In this document: in pieces, positions 8,777 through 17,500 of the stretch
Layout of the letters: each line of letters opens with the position of its first letter
Position numbering within the stretch: position 1 is the stretch's first letter
Assembly: GCF_900313035.1 (NCBI RefSeq)
Contig: NZ_OMPS01000004.1
Coordinates: forward strand, 1 to 64,000
From: Ruegeria sp. EL01
Lineage (GTDB): Bacteria; Pseudomonadota; Alphaproteobacteria; Rhodobacterales; Rhodobacteraceae
DNA: 64,000 nucleotides
Reading direction: 5' to 3'
Notes under the pieces: model-generated
Database searches by the model: none
What the model was told of the DNA's origin: nothing
The model's input: only the letters and a program-made list of their open reading frames with translations
Translations under genes and position numbers: made by a program

Positions 8777-8919
8777 AGGTCAGAGTTCGTGTCCTCAGAC
8801 TCTACCAAATTCTCAGGTTCATGCGAGTCTGACCAACGCCATTTTCCCTCGGCGACAAGCCGTTCGTAGACACGTTGACAAATTTCCAGATGGCGTTGGA
8901 TGTGTTCGTCTTCAGACAT
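8773..8919 (-). CDS. Small acidic ORF (48 aa) coupled to the serine recombinase
   Basis: ATG at 8919 opens 48 codons (MSEDEHIQRHLEICQRVYER, later WRWSDSHEPENLVESED) and ends in TGA overlapping the recombinase ATG (ATGA). The charged helical N-terminus and acidic tail look like a real small protein, and the exact stop-start overlap argues for translational coupling. It could be an accessory factor for the recombinase. I do not recognise a family. Confidence 0.55.
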   Translation of the reverse strand: MSEDEHIQRHLEICQRVYERLVAEGKWRWSDSHEPENLVESEDTNSDL

Positions 8920-8962
8920 TCACTCATGATAACGGGGCACAGAGAGATGCAAAGCAGGCAGC

Positions 8963-10123
8963 TTATCGGATCTGATGATATGGTGGATACATCGATGCTG
9001 AGAATGCCCGCTGTGGCTCGCCGTCTTTCATCATCCGGATGACGGCGCGGCGATTGGGCTGGTTCTGCAAATCAGCGGCTGTGAACGGTGGCAGAAGCCG
9101 CTCAAATAGCGCGGTATCTTGAGATCCAACCCGGAACACCACCATCGTGCCAACGTTCCCCAAGATCGCATCGCGAACGTCCTGGTCGGTCTGAGACAGG
9201 TGTTGATGGGCCAAAACCAATCCAAGACCATACTTTCTGGCCTCTGATAGTAATCCAGCAAAGGACTTGGTGGTGAGGTTATGAAACTCGTCAACGTAGA
9301 GGAAAAAAGGACGCCGCGCGAGCTCGGGCAGCCCATGCCGTGTAAGGGCCGCATGCATCAGGTTGGCGGTGATCAACCCACCAAGCACATTGGAGATGTC
9401 CGCCCCCAGCCTTCCCTTCGCCAGGTTTATGATAAGCACCTGCCCTTCATCCATGAGTGGTCTGAACCTCAGGGGCTCTTTCGGTTCACACAAAGCAACC
9501 CGAACGGACTGATGCGCCAGGAATGCGCCCAATTTGTTGGCGACGGGTGACGCCCCATCAGCACTGGATTGGTAGTTCATTGCCGGAAACTCATATTTCC
9601 AGAAGAACTGAACCTGGGGGTCTGTGACAGCGTCGATGACTTGCCGCCGAAACCCCTTATAGGTGAACAGTTTCATAATATCGCGCAAATCGGCTGAGGG
9701 CTGCTCCAGCAGCGCAAGAATGGCGTAGCGGAGCAGGTGCTCCATACGTGCACCCCAGGCATCTGGCCATTGCTTCTTCAGGGCCTCTATCAAGCCCGAT
9801 GCGACAAGTGGACGGTAGCGCTCGGAAACACGTTTCAGCGGATTGAACCCATAGGGACAATCGGGATCAGTCACATCCCAATAGATATGTTCTCGGGTTA
9901 GCGAATTGTGTAGCGTCTCGGCGAGATCCCCATGGGGATCAATCAGGCAGAACCCGCGCCGATTTGTTGCATCCTGTTGCGCCATGTTCAACAGCAACGT
10001 GGATTTGCCGGTACCCGTCTGCCCGATGATGTACTGATGCAGGAGGCGATCCCGCTGGGTCAAACCAAACGGAAACGGGTCTTTGTATCGCTGGTAAGCC
10101 AGGCCGAGGATTGTGTGAGACAT
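8963..10123 (-). CDS. HerA/TraD-like DNA-translocating ATPase of a mobile element
   Basis: The 386-residue protein has Walker A in IIGQTGTGKSTLLLN and Walker B in FFLYVDEFHNLTT. The block LSEARKYGLGLVLAHQHLSQ is typical of the TraD/TraM-recognition and HerA/DUF87 class of hexameric DNA pumps. LIDPHGDLAETL and PYGFNPL are also family-like. It has no transmembrane segments, so it is a cytoplasmic motor rather than a classic membrane coupling protein. The start is placed at MSHTILGLAYQR (10123); nine more residues are open upstream. It sits next to a serine recombinase, which suggests an island mobilisation or maintenance module. Confidence 0.82.
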   Translation of the reverse strand: MSHTILGLAYQRYKDPFPFGLTQRDRLLHQYIIGQTGTGKSTLLLNMAQQDATNRRGFCLIDPHGDLAETLHNSLTREHIYWDVTDPDCPYGFNPLKRVSERYRPLVASGLIEALKKQWPDAWGARMEHLLRYAILALLEQPSADLRDIMKLFTYKGFRRQVIDAVTDPQVQFFWKYEFPAMNYQSSADGASPVANKLGAFLAHQSVRVALCEPKEPLRFRPLMDEGQVLIINLAKGRLGADISNVLGGLITANLMHAALTRHGLPELARRPFFLYVDEFHNLTTKSFAGLLSEARKYGLGLVLAHQHLSQTDQDVRDAILGNVGTMVVFRVGSQDTALFERLLPPFTAADLQNQPNRRAVIRMMKDGEPQRAFSASMYPPYHQIR

Positions 10124-10346
10124 AGCTGTATTGTCTCCCAGCACCCTCACTCGGGCTAGCAGGCACGATATTGGGTCAGGTGATTTTCGCAGACGTCGCG
10201 ACTTGAGGGTCTACGTCAACAATCAGGCATCTGTCAGCGCGCTCTCTTTTTCGACCATTTTGAGATCCATGCAGAATTGGAAGGGCTCCAGCCCGTATCG
10301 AGGGTTGCAAAGGAAAGAAACACATGTACTACTATGAGCAAAGTCC

Positions 10347-10754
10347 ATGACAGATCTTTCTTCCCTAGGTTATATTCCGTCACTATCGGGAAACAATACA
10401 TTTAGTAAAATTGAAAAAAATAGCGAAGGAAATGGAGAGAAATTGGAAAAGCTAATTTTCTTTTTTGTTTGCGTTTGCGCAGCAGTCAATCTGACAATAG
10501 GTACCGCTTTTGCGATAAATTCGATCAAAATCGCAATGATCACACCAGGCAATAGGCCACCAACATGGGACGAGATCACCCACACATTTTTTGTATTCCT
10601 TTTTTTGGCGGGATTTGCCTGTGCAGCTCTACTTTATTTCCCGATATATGTTCGTAATTTTCTGAAAAACCAAAGCCGGGTCAGTTCATATGAAGTAATT
10701 ATGTTCGCCGCCACAATATACTTACTAGCAACATACACAGTTTTTTTAGCATAA
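10347..10754 (+). CDS. Hypothetical membrane protein with three predicted TM helices
   Basis: The 135-residue protein has a polar N-terminus of about 35 residues. Three hydrophobic stretches follow at about 38-58 (IFFFVCVCAAVNLTIG), 83-104 (FFVFLFLAGFACAALLYF) and 117-134. The gene is clearly richer in A/T than its surroundings, with poor codon agreement, which points to recent transfer. The Shine-Dalgarno is weak. An IS5-family element begins four bases after its stop codon. No family was recognised. It may be a small effector or immunity-type membrane protein, but nothing proves that. Confidence 0.6.
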   Translation: MTDLSSLGYIPSLSGNNTFSKIEKNSEGNGEKLEKLIFFFVCVCAAVNLTIGTAFAINSIKIAMITPGNRPPTWDEITHTFFVFLFLAGFACAALLYFPIYVRNFLKNQSRVSSYEVIMFAATIYLLATYTVFLA

Positions 10755-10758
10755 TGGA

Positions 10759-11808
10759 GGCTTTGTTGCACAAATCGGGGTCTGAACGCACTTCCCCTTT
10801 CCGCGGACAGACTCATCCTACGGGCTCTGTGATGGGTATGCCAAGAGCGGTGTAGCGGTTGAGCACCGCGATCCGGATCTGTAGCTCAGCGACCTGCCGG
10901 TCGAAGTCTCGGGCCATGAGGCCTTGGCCCAGGAGTTTGAGGCAGTGCATCTTCGTCTCTGCGCGACTTCGGCGGTGATAGCCGGTCAACTTTCGCCAGA
11001 GTGCCCGTCCAAGATATTTGGACGCCCTGACAGCTTCGTTTCGGGCGATAGCTCCTGCCGTGGTTGGCTTCCAAAGTTGGGCATTCTTGCGTGGCGGGAT
11101 GATGGCGGCGGCTCCGCGAGCGGCAATCACATTGTGGCAGCTGCGCGTGTCGTAGGCCCCATCAGCGGTGACCGTGGCAATCTCTTGGTCGGGCGGGATT
11201 TGGTCCAGCAGGTCGGGCAACATAGGAGCATCGCCGACATTGCTTGTCGTGACGCCAACTGCGCGGATCTCCAGTGTTTCCTCGTCCATACCGAGATGCA
11301 GCTTGCGCCAAAGGCGCTTCTTTGGTCCGCCATGCTTACGGGCGTTCCACTCTCCTTCACCCTCCGCTTTGATCCCGGTCGCGTCGAGCAGCAGGTGCAA
11401 AGGACCCGTCCCTCCGCGATAGGGGATAGCGACGCTCATCGTCTTCTGGCGGCGGCAAAGAGTGCTGAAGTCTGGCACTTTCCAGTCAAGGCCTGCCAGC
11501 CGCAACAAACTTTCGACGAACCCGGTCGTCTGGCGAAGGGGCATGCCGAATAGCACCTTCATCGTGAGGCAAACCTGGATTGCCGCGTCGCTAAACTCGC
11601 GCTGACGACCGCGCTTGCCGGTCGACGAAGCGTACCATTCCATCTCAGGATCAAGCCAGATCGATAGCGAACCGCGCTGCTTCAACGCTGTGTTGTACGA
11701 AGGCCAGTTCCTGGTCTTGTACTTCGTAGGGGACCAACTGCTCATGCACCGTTGCTACCCCACTGGATTCAAACAGGGAATCCCTCGCCCCATTTGTGCA
11801 ACAAAGCC
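10759..11808 (-). mobile_element. IS5-family insertion sequence, about 1.05 kb
   Basis: Perfect 17-bp terminal inverted repeats ggctttgttgcacaaat (10759-10775) and its complement (11792-11808) flank a single transposase gene. This end sequence is typical of the IS427/IS1031-like branch of IS5. No clear target duplication was found in the flanks. Confidence 0.9.
10813..11745 (-). CDS. IS5-family transposase
   Basis: The 310-residue protein begins with the DUF4096-type segment KTRNWPSYNTALKQRGSLSI. It has the DDE residues in LLLDATGIKAEGEGEW, TVTADGAYDTRSCH and, near the C-terminus, RRSRAETKMHCLKLLG (Glu). It appears full length, uninterrupted and within intact terminal repeats, so the element could be active. 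The programmed-frameshift arrangement of some IS427 members is not needed here. Confidence 0.92.
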   Translation of the reverse strand: MSSWSPTKYKTRNWPSYNTALKQRGSLSIWLDPEMEWYASSTGKRGRQREFSDAAIQVCLTMKVLFGMPLRQTTGFVESLLRLAGLDWKVPDFSTLCRRQKTMSVAIPYRGGTGPLHLLLDATGIKAEGEGEWNARKHGGPKKRLWRKLHLGMDEETLEIRAVGVTTSNVGDAPMLPDLLDQIPPDQEIATVTADGAYDTRSCHNVIAARGAAAIIPPRKNAQLWKPTTAGAIARNEAVRASKYLGRALWRKLTGYHRRSRAETKMHCLKLLGQGLMARDFDRQVAELQIRIAVLNRYTALGIPITEPVG

Positions 11809-11845
11809 CCTATATAACGTAACCTTATGTAGGGCGGTGCCCTGC

Positions 11846-13027
11846 CTAAATCGCGACACGCAACCCGTGGCCGACGTTTGGCATTCCCACTAATGCGTCG
11901 AGCCGCGCCGCATTTTCTTCCGCCGCCCTCCGCACCGGATCATCCGCCAAATGCGCATATCGCATGGTGGTCTGAATTTGACTGTGACCTAGCAACCGCC
12001 CAACCATCTGAATCGGCATACCCGAAGATACGGCATTCGAAGCATAGGTGTGGCGCAGGTCATGAATACGGACATCGTGCAGACCGGCCAGCATACGTAT
12101 ACGACGCCATGGCTTTTGTAGATCGGTGGCATAGTGGCCGGGAACAGCTCCGGCAATGACATAGGGGTTGTCAGGAAGCCGTGGCAGCGCGCTCAGAACC
12201 GCTCGGGCAGCTTGGGGCAGGGGAATGCGCCGCGCACCTGTCTTGGTGTCTGGAAGCTCCATTCCTGCGTCTGTGATGAAGGACCTTTGCAAGGTTTGGA
12301 TTTCACCAAGACGACAACCAGTCAGGATCAACAATCGGAACGCGGCAACCACATATGGCGACTCTGACCCATCCCGTACTGCATCGGATAAAACCTGTCC
12401 AAGTCGCTGAAGCTCATTCTGGTTCAGAAACCGCTCCCGTTTCTCTTCGCGGTATTTCGGGACATGGCGACAGGGGTTTGACCCGTCAGGGCGCAAGCCC
12501 CAGATTTCTGCCAGATTGAACATCTTGGACAACACGCCCAATGTCCGGTTCGCCTGATAGGGTTTGTCCCGGAACTTGTGGTGCAATTCGGAAATATCTT
12601 TTCGTTCCACGTCGACTATTTTGAAGCTGCCAATTGCTGGAACGATGAACAGGTCAATAGCCCTGCGATATTCCCATTGGGTGGATGGCTTGCAGCGTTC
12701 CTTGACGTGAGTGTCAAAGAACCGCTCACACAAGGCCGCGACCGTAGGCGCGCGGCGATGTAGGGAAATCTCTTCGGCGGGGTTTTCACCTTTCGCCACT
12801 TGTCCCATGACCTCCTTTGCCAGCTTTCGGGCTTCATCGACGGTGATCTTGCCGTGTCGACCGATGGAGACGCGCCGTGTCCTGCCGCCCTTTCGGTACT
12901 GCGCCTGATAGGTCTTTGCCCCAGAAGGCATGACGCGGACACCGAACCCCGGAATCTGACTATCCCAGACAAAGTAATCTTTCGTCTCAACGGGCAGGGC
13001 TTCTACGGCACGTTTGGTTAGTTTGGG
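11846..13027 (-). CDS. Tyrosine-type site-specific integrase (phage/island)
   Basis: The 393-residue protein begins MPKLTKRAVEALPVE, followed by the DUF4102-like DNA-binding arm (PGFGVRVMPSGAKTYQAQYR) and an SAM-like core-binding domain. The catalytic domain has Arg in LTGCRLGEIQTL, His-x-x-Arg in IHDLRHTYAS, and the final His and Tyr in LLGHSQIQTTMRYAHL. The start at 13027 fits the family and an upstream GAGG; a longer reading to 13093 adds unrelated residues. It lies 180 bp from a tRNA 3' fragment, the usual position of an integrase beside its attachment site. Confidence 0.93.
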   Translation of the reverse strand, partial: PKLTKRAVEALPVETKDYFVWDSQIPGFGVRVMPSGAKTYQAQYRKGGRTRRVSIGRHGKITVDEARKLAKEVMGQVAKGENPAEEISLHRRAPTVAALCERFFDTHVKERCKPSTQWEYRRAIDLFIVPAIGSFKIVDVERKDISELHHKFRDKPYQANRTLGVLSKMFNLAEIWGLRPDGSNPCRHVPKYREEKRERFLNQNELQRLGQVLSDAVRDGSESPYVVAAFRLLILTGCRLGEIQTLQRSFITDAGMELPDTKTGARRIPLPQAARAVLSALPRLPDNPYVIAGAVPGHYATDLQKPWRRIRMLAGLHDVRIHDLRHTYASNAVSSGMPIQMVGRLLGHSQIQTTMRYAHLADDPVRRAAEENAARLDALVGMPNVGHGLRVAI

Positions 13028-13207
13028 CATCCCTCGTCCTCTCTCTGTCATCGCCCCGTGGAAGCATTGTGGAAGCAACTGGAAGCGGTTCATGGCGTAA
13101 GAGGTAGGAATTAAGTGCGACGTTCGTCAATAATAAAACAACGATTCCAACAAGATAGGGTAAAGCAGCGTTTTGGGGCGTAGTTGGTGCGGGATGCCGT
13201 AAGCTAT

Positions 13208-13252
13208 CTCATAACCTGAAGGTCGTAGGTTCAAATCCTACTCCCGCAACCA
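13208..13252 (+). other. 3' fragment of initiator tRNA-Met gene: probable att site
   Basis: The sequence from the anticodon loop CTCATAA through GGTTCAAATCC to CTCCCGCAACCA is the 3' half of a tRNA-fMet gene. The upstream bases AGCTAT cannot pair with the CCTGA side of the anticodon stem, and the D-arm is missing, so this is not a working tRNA. A terminator follows at once. This is the expected scar at the far end of an island that recombined into the tRNA 3' end, with the intact tRNA at the other end, outside this window or lost by rearrangement. Confidence 0.75.
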
Positions 13253-13260
13253 TTACTGTC

Positions 13261-13289
13261 GAACAAGCCGCCCCAGGGCGGCTTTGTTC
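13261..13289 (+). terminator. Rho-independent terminator after the tRNA-fMet fragment
   Basis: GAACAAGCCGCC-CCAG-GGCGGCTTTGTTC forms a strong GC stem with T-rich 3' side. It begins nine bases after the CCA of the tRNA fragment, so it probably is the native terminator of the original tRNA gene. Confidence 0.75.
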
Positions 13290-13523
13290 GTTATTTGGGC
13301 ATCCGATCCCGGATACAGCACCTATTTGCAGGAGTCAGGCGGTGTATAGTAAGCGTCGCATCTGCCCCCCTATTTTGGGTCTTCTCCTAGTTCTGACCAA
13401 TGCCCATATTGGCGGTGCGCCAATACGAGATCACGAATCTGGGTACTAACGAGGTAATCCTCCCTAAAATTAGTGGTGTTCAAAAGTAGAATTTTCTCGG
13501 CAAGATATCTGAGGAGATTTTGA

Positions 13524-13790
13524 ATGAAGAACGGACGATTTAGCGACGCACAGATCATGGCGGTTTTGAAGCAGGCGGAGAGCGGTGTGCCGGTTTCTGA
13601 GCTGTGCCGTGAACATGGCATGAGCAGCGCCAGCTTTTACAAATGGCGGGCCAAGTTTGGTGGTATGGACGCGTCTTTGATCGCTGAGATGAAAGATCTG
13701 GCCGAGCAGAACCGCCGTCTCAAAAAGATGTATGCCGAGACGAGCATGCAGAATGATTTGCTGAAGGAGGCACTTGGAAAAAAGCGTTAA
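13524..13790 (+). CDS. IS3-family transposase subunit OrfA
   Basis: The 88-residue protein has the HTH_Tnp_1 fold: [20 protein letters not shown], then [21 protein letters not shown], followed by a leucine-zipper segment to ALGKKR. It is nearly identical to OrfA of IS51/IS407-like IS3 elements. OrfA alone regulates transposition. The -1 frameshift at its end yields the OrfAB transposase. Confidence 0.93.
   Translation: MKNGRFSDAQIMAVLKQAESGVPVSELCREHGMSSASFYKWRAKFGGMDASLIAEMKDLAEQNRRLKKMYAETSMQNDLLKEALGKKR
13778..13784 (+). promoter_or_regulatory. Programmed -1 frameshift site of the IS3 element
   Basis: The heptamer A AAA AAG lies just before the orfA stop. Slipping back by one base reads on as [11 protein letters not shown] into the orfB frame, exactly the junction seen in IS3-family OrfAB fusions. 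Confidence 0.8.
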
Positions 13791-13810
13791 GGCCGTCTCA
13801 GAGGCGAGAG

Positions 13811-14611
13811 ATGACCATGAATGCGGTCACACATCATGGGGTCAGCATCGCGCTGGCCTGCCGAACATTTCAGATCAGCGAGATCTGTTATCGCTATAGC
13901 CTCGTCTTGAGGGATGCGAATGAGGAGATTGCCGACTGGCTGGAACGTCTGACGACCAACAAGCGCAACTGGGGTTTTGGGCTATGCTTTCTCTATCTGC
14001 GCAACGTGCAGGGCTACGGCTGGAACCATAAACGGGTCTACCGGATCTACTGCGAGTTGGAGCTGAACCTGCGGATCAAGCCCAAGAAACGGCTCAAGCG
14101 GGACAAACCGAAGCCTCTAGCGGTGCCTGACAGGCCTGACGAGACTTGGTCGATGGATTTTATGGCAGATCAACTCGCAGACGGCGGGTCGATCCGGACG
14201 TTGAATGTGCTGGATGACTTCAATCGTGAAGGCCTGGCCATCGAGGTGGACTTCTCGCTGCCTGCCGAGCGGGTTGTGCGAAGTTTGAACCAGATTATCG
14301 AGTGGGGTGGAAAGCCTGCTGCGATACGTGTCGACAATGGCCCGGAATACGTCAGTGGAAAGCTGATGGAATGGGCCGAGAAACGCAATATCCGGCTTGA
14401 ATACATCCAGCCGGGAAAGCCGCTGCAGAATGCATACATCGAACGCTACAACCGCACCGTTCGAGGCGAATGGCTGGGGCAATTCATCTTTGAAACCATC
14501 GAGGAGGCACAAGACCAAGCAACCGAATGGCTCTGGACTTACAACAACGAGCGACCCAACATGGGCATTGGTGGTATGACACCCGCTATGAAAATGAAAA
14601 CAGCCGTATGA
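13811..14611 (+). CDS. IS3-family transposase OrfB (integrase core)
   Basis: The 266-residue protein is the catalytic half of the OrfAB transposase. DDE residues lie in [13 protein letters not shown] (first Asp), [14 protein letters not shown] (second Asp) and [15 protein letters not shown] (Glu), and the end has [14 protein letters not shown]. The internal ATG used here is only the first one in the open frame. The protein is expected to be made by frameshifting from orfA, whose upstream frame is open. It appears intact. Confidence 0.93.
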   Translation: MTMNAVTHHGVSIALACRTFQISEICYRYSLVLRDANEEIADWLERLTTNKRNWGFGLCFLYLRNVQGYGWNHKRVYRIYCELELNLRIKPKKRLKRDKPKPLAVPDRPDETWSMDFMADQLADGGSIRTLNVLDDFNREGLAIEVDFSLPAERVVRSLNQIIEWGGKPAAIRVDNGPEYVSGKLMEWAEKRNIRLEYIQPGKPLQNAYIERYNRTVRGEWLGQFIFETIEEAQDQATEWLWTYNNERPNMGIGGMTPAMKMKTAV

Positions 14612-14614
14612 ATT

Positions 14615-15700
14615 CTACGGCTGAACCCCTTTAAAAACGGGGGGATTACCTTCCAACCTGTGCCCGGTGCTCGGATCAAAGAAGTGCATATGAGCTGGCT
14701 GCACCGAAAACCGCATGTTCGCATGCTTGCCCTCGATCGGGTGGACCCCGGGCAGACTGATGGTGATCGCAGTCTTGTTCGCCGAGAACTGACCATGCAA
14801 CAGAGTATTGGCGCCCAGCGGCTCGGATATCTGGATGGAGGCTTCGATCGGGCCGTTGCCGTCCTGCACAAGGTGCTCGGGGCGTATGCCCAGTTTTACA
14901 GCGCCATCCGCTACCGTTGCAGGGCCGATTTCGACGTCACCAACCTTCAGCCTGCCATCTTTGCATTCGGCGTCAAAGATGTTCATGGCGGGGCTGCCTA
15001 TGAACTGGGCTGCGAACAATGTTCGCGGTGTTTCATAGACATCCAACGGCGTTCCGATTTGTTCCGCGACGCCCCCGTTCATCACGATCATCCGGTCGGC
15101 CATTGTCATCGCTTCAACCTGATCGTGGGTCACGTAAAGTGATGTGATTCCAAGCTTTTCCTGAAGCTCCCGAATCTCCAGACGCATTTGTACACGCAGT
15201 TTGGCGTCGAGGTTCGACAGCGGCTCATCGAACAGAAACACCGCCGGTTCGCGTACAATGGCACGGCCCATGGCGACCCGCTGACGTTGACCACCAGACA
15301 GCTGCCTGGGTTTGCGATCCAGCAAAGGCTCAAGCTGCAAGAGTTTCGCGGCTTCAGTCACTTTTTGATCGATCTCGCCCTTAGGCAATCCGGCGATCTT
15401 AAGTCCGTAGCCCATGTTCTGACGCACCGACATATGTGGGTAGAGCGCGTAGTTTTGGAACACCATGGCGATATCGCGATCCATGGGTTCTTTTTCATTG
15501 GCCCTTTCATCGCCGATCCTGATCTCGCCCGATGTGACGGTTTCCAAGCCTGCGACCATACGCAATAATGTCGATTTTCCGCAACCGGACGGGCCAACGA
15601 TGACGATGAATTCACCATCCGCAATGTCCACATCAATCCCGTGAATGACGTCCGTGTCGCCAAAACTCTTCTTGACGTTTTGAAGGGTTACTGTTGCCAT
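14615..15700 (-). CDS. ugpC: ABC transporter ATPase, UgpC/MsmX type (glycerol-3-phosphate import); C-terminus altered by IS3
   Basis: The 361-residue protein has Walker [11 protein letters not shown], the signature [14 protein letters not shown], Walker [16 protein letters not shown], the H-loop VTHDQVEAM, and a C-terminal TOBE domain with LGIRPEHL. It powers sn-glycerol-3-phosphate uptake with UgpA/UgpE/UgpB. The last eleven or so residues after HRLE are encoded by the end of the IS3 element at 14650, which also gives the stop codon. The TOBE fold looks otherwise complete, so function is probably retained. It is the last gene of the ugpBAEC operon. Confidence 0.9.
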   Translation of the reverse strand: MATVTLQNVKKSFGDTDVIHGIDVDIADGEFIVIVGPSGCGKSTLLRMVAGLETVTSGEIRIGDERANEKEPMDRDIAMVFQNYALYPHMSVRQNMGYGLKIAGLPKGEIDQKVTEAAKLLQLEPLLDRKPRQLSGGQRQRVAMGRAIVREPAVFLFDEPLSNLDAKLRVQMRLEIRELQEKLGITSLYVTHDQVEAMTMADRMIVMNGGVAEQIGTPLDVYETPRTLFAAQFIGSPAMNIFDAECKDGRLKVGDVEIGPATVADGAVKLGIRPEHLVQDGNGPIEASIQISEPLGANTLLHGQFSANKTAITISLPGVHPIEGKHANMRFSVQPAHMHFFDPSTGHRLEGNPPVFKGVQP

Positions 15701-15703
15701 TTC

Positions 15704-16561
15704 TTATTTCTCACTATCGACAAGACCACGGACAAAGAGCTTTTGCATCGACACCACCACGATAACCGGTGGGATCATGGCCAGAATGGAGGTCGCCATA
15801 ATCACGGGCCAATCCGCAACGTCATCGCCCGATGGGAACATTTTCTTGATGCCCATGACGATCGTGTTCATGTCCGGATCGGTGGTGATCAGCAGCGGCC
15901 AAAGGTATTGGTTCCAACCGTAGATGAACAGGATGACGAATAGCGCGGCAATGTTCGTGCGGCTCATCGGTACGACGATATCGATGAAGAACTGCATGGG
16001 TCGCGCGCCATCAACCCGTGCTGCCTCGGCCAGTTCATCGGGGATGGTCAGGAAGAACTGGCGAAACAGGAATGTTGCCGTGGCCGAGGCGATCAACGGA
16101 AAGATCAGGCCAGAATAGCTGTTGAGCATGCCAAACCCGGCGACAACCTCGAAGGTCGGCACAATCCGAACTTCGACGGGCAGCATGAGCGTAATGAAGA
16201 TCAGCCAGAAGAAGGTTTGTCGCCCTGGGAAACGGAAATAGACGATCGCGAAGGCCGACAAGAGCGAGATGATGATCTTGCCGACAGCAATCCCGATAGC
16301 CATGACGAGGCTGTTGAACAGCATGGTCGCGACAGGGACGTTCACACCGGAAAACAGCGCAGCCGAATAGTTTTCCCAAAACCGGTCTCCGGGCCAGATC
16401 GGCATGGGCGGAGACGTGATTTCAGGTTGCGAAACTGTCGAGGCGACAAATGCCAGCCAGATCGGAAAGAAGATGACAAGAACGCCAAGGATCATCATCG
16501 CATGGGTGAGCCAGATACCGGCACCGCGCTTTTCGACCATTCCGTGTTGTTGGGACGCCAT
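15704..16561 (-). CDS. ugpE: Glycerol-3-phosphate ABC transporter permease UgpE
   Basis: The 285-residue inner-membrane protein has six predicted helices and the EAA loop [20 protein letters not shown] that contacts the ATPase. The N-terminus is extended by a polar stretch ([15 protein letters not shown]). [20 protein letters not shown] is characteristic of UgpE. It overlaps the ugpA stop region by one base and is three bases from ugpC, so all are cotranscribed. Confidence 0.9.
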   Translation of the reverse strand: MASQQHGMVEKRGAGIWLTHAMMILGVLVIFFPIWLAFVASTVSQPEITSPPMPIWPGDRFWENYSAALFSGVNVPVATMLFNSLVMAIGIAVGKIIISLLSAFAIVYFRFPGRQTFFWLIFITLMLPVEVRIVPTFEVVAGFGMLNSYSGLIFPLIASATATFLFRQFFLTIPDELAEAARVDGARPMQFFIDIVVPMSRTNIAALFVILFIYGWNQYLWPLLITTDPDMNTIVMGIKKMFPSGDDVADWPVIMATSILAMIPPVIVVVSMQKLFVRGLVDSEK

Positions 16562-17442
16562 CAGTAGTGCACCCTCTTTTCAACGTATTTGAACTGGATC
16601 ACCGTCAGCAGGCCAACCACAATCAACAGAATAACGGATTGTGCGGAAGACGATCCAAGGTCCTGGCCCACAAACCCATCTGAAAAAACTTTATACACGA
16701 GGATAGTTGTGGCCTGCTGCGGTCCGCCGCCGGTGATCGTGTGGATCACGCCAAATGTTTCGAAGAATGCATAGACCACGTTGACGACAAGCAGGAAGAA
16801 GGCTGTGGGAGATAGCAGCGGAAGGACGATAGTGAAAAATCGTCGCCAGAAATGTGCACCATCAATCGCGGCAGCTTCGATCACGGATTTCGGTACCGAT
16901 TGCAGGGCGGCGAAAAAGAACAGGAAGTTATAGCTGATGCGGCCCCAGGCAGATGCAACCACGACCAACCCCATTGCCTCGGTCCCATTCAGCACATGAT
17001 TCCAGTCGTAGCCCAACTGGCTTAGGTACCAGGACACAACACCAACACGGGTGTTGAACATGAACAGCCAAAGCACACCTGCAACGGCAGGGGCAACGGC
17101 GTAGGGCCAGATCAAAAGCGTTCGATAGGCGCCAGAACCCTTGATCAAACGGTCTGCGATGACCGCCAGAAACAGGGCAGGGATCATCGAGCAGAGCGTA
17201 ACGAGGGTCGAGAAAATCGCGGTTGTGACAAAGGACGCGCGGTAGAACTTGTCACTGAGGAGGAACTCGAAGTTGCCGAGACCAACGAATTGTGAAGACA
17301 AGCCGAAAGGATCAGGAATGAACAGAGATTGCCAGATGGCCTGCGCCGCAGGGTAGAAAAAGAAGACAGCCGAAATGATAACCTGCGGTGCAATCAGCAA
17401 CAGCGGCAAAAGCCAACCGCGAAATGTGACGCGTTTTTCCAT
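16561..17442 (-). CDS. ugpA: Glycerol-3-phosphate ABC transporter permease UgpA
   Basis: The 293-residue inner-membrane protein has six helices and the EAA motif [20 protein letters not shown]. The end [24 protein letters not shown] is shared with UgpA. It forms the channel with UgpE. A hairpin at 17465-17490 separates it from ugpB, which may let the binding protein be made in excess. Confidence 0.9.
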   Translation of the reverse strand: MEKRVTFRGWLLPLLLIAPQVIISAVFFFYPAAQAIWQSLFIPDPFGLSSQFVGLGNFEFLLSDKFYRASFVTTAIFSTLVTLCSMIPALFLAVIADRLIKGSGAYRTLLIWPYAVAPAVAGVLWLFMFNTRVGVVSWYLSQLGYDWNHVLNGTEAMGLVVVASAWGRISYNFLFFFAALQSVPKSVIEAAAIDGAHFWRRFFTIVLPLLSPTAFFLLVVNVVYAFFETFGVIHTITGGGPQQATTILVYKVFSDGFVGQDLGSSSAQSVILLIVVGLLTVIQFKYVEKRVHY

Positions 17443-17464
17443 CTCGGTAACCCACCCAAAAGAA

Positions 17465-17490
17465 GATGTGGGCCGCTAAGGGCCCACATC
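17465..17490 (-). promoter_or_regulatory. Intercistronic hairpin between ugpB and ugpA
   Basis: GATGTGGGC and GCCCACATC form a perfect 9-bp stem with an 8-nt loop directly after the ugpB stop. There is no T-tract, so it likely stabilises the 3' end of ugpB mRNA or attenuates downstream transcription rather than terminating fully. Confidence 0.6.
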
Positions 17491-17500
17491 GATTTCCACG

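Larger units (their letters stand above)
13451..14650 (+). mobile_element. IS3-family insertion sequence, about 1.2 kb
   Basis: It contains orfA and orfB with an A6G slippery site. The ends share ggtaatcc(t/c)ccc in opposite orientation (from 13451 and ending at 14650), giving an imperfect terminal repeat; the exact last bases are uncertain. The right end lies inside the reading frame of the neighbouring ABC ATPase and supplies its stop codon. Confidence 0.8.

Noticed and set aside
13188-13252. Complete tRNA reading starting TGCGGGA, which pairs with TCCCGCA
   Set aside because: Only 65 nt long, with no D-arm and an anticodon stem that cannot pair; the match in the acceptor stem is taken as chance and only the 3' half is called.
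13370-13450. Minus-strand frame ending HRQYGHWSELGEDPK left of the IS3 element
   Set aside because: Only about 27 codons outside the IS and no recognised family; could be the end of a lost gene but not supportable.
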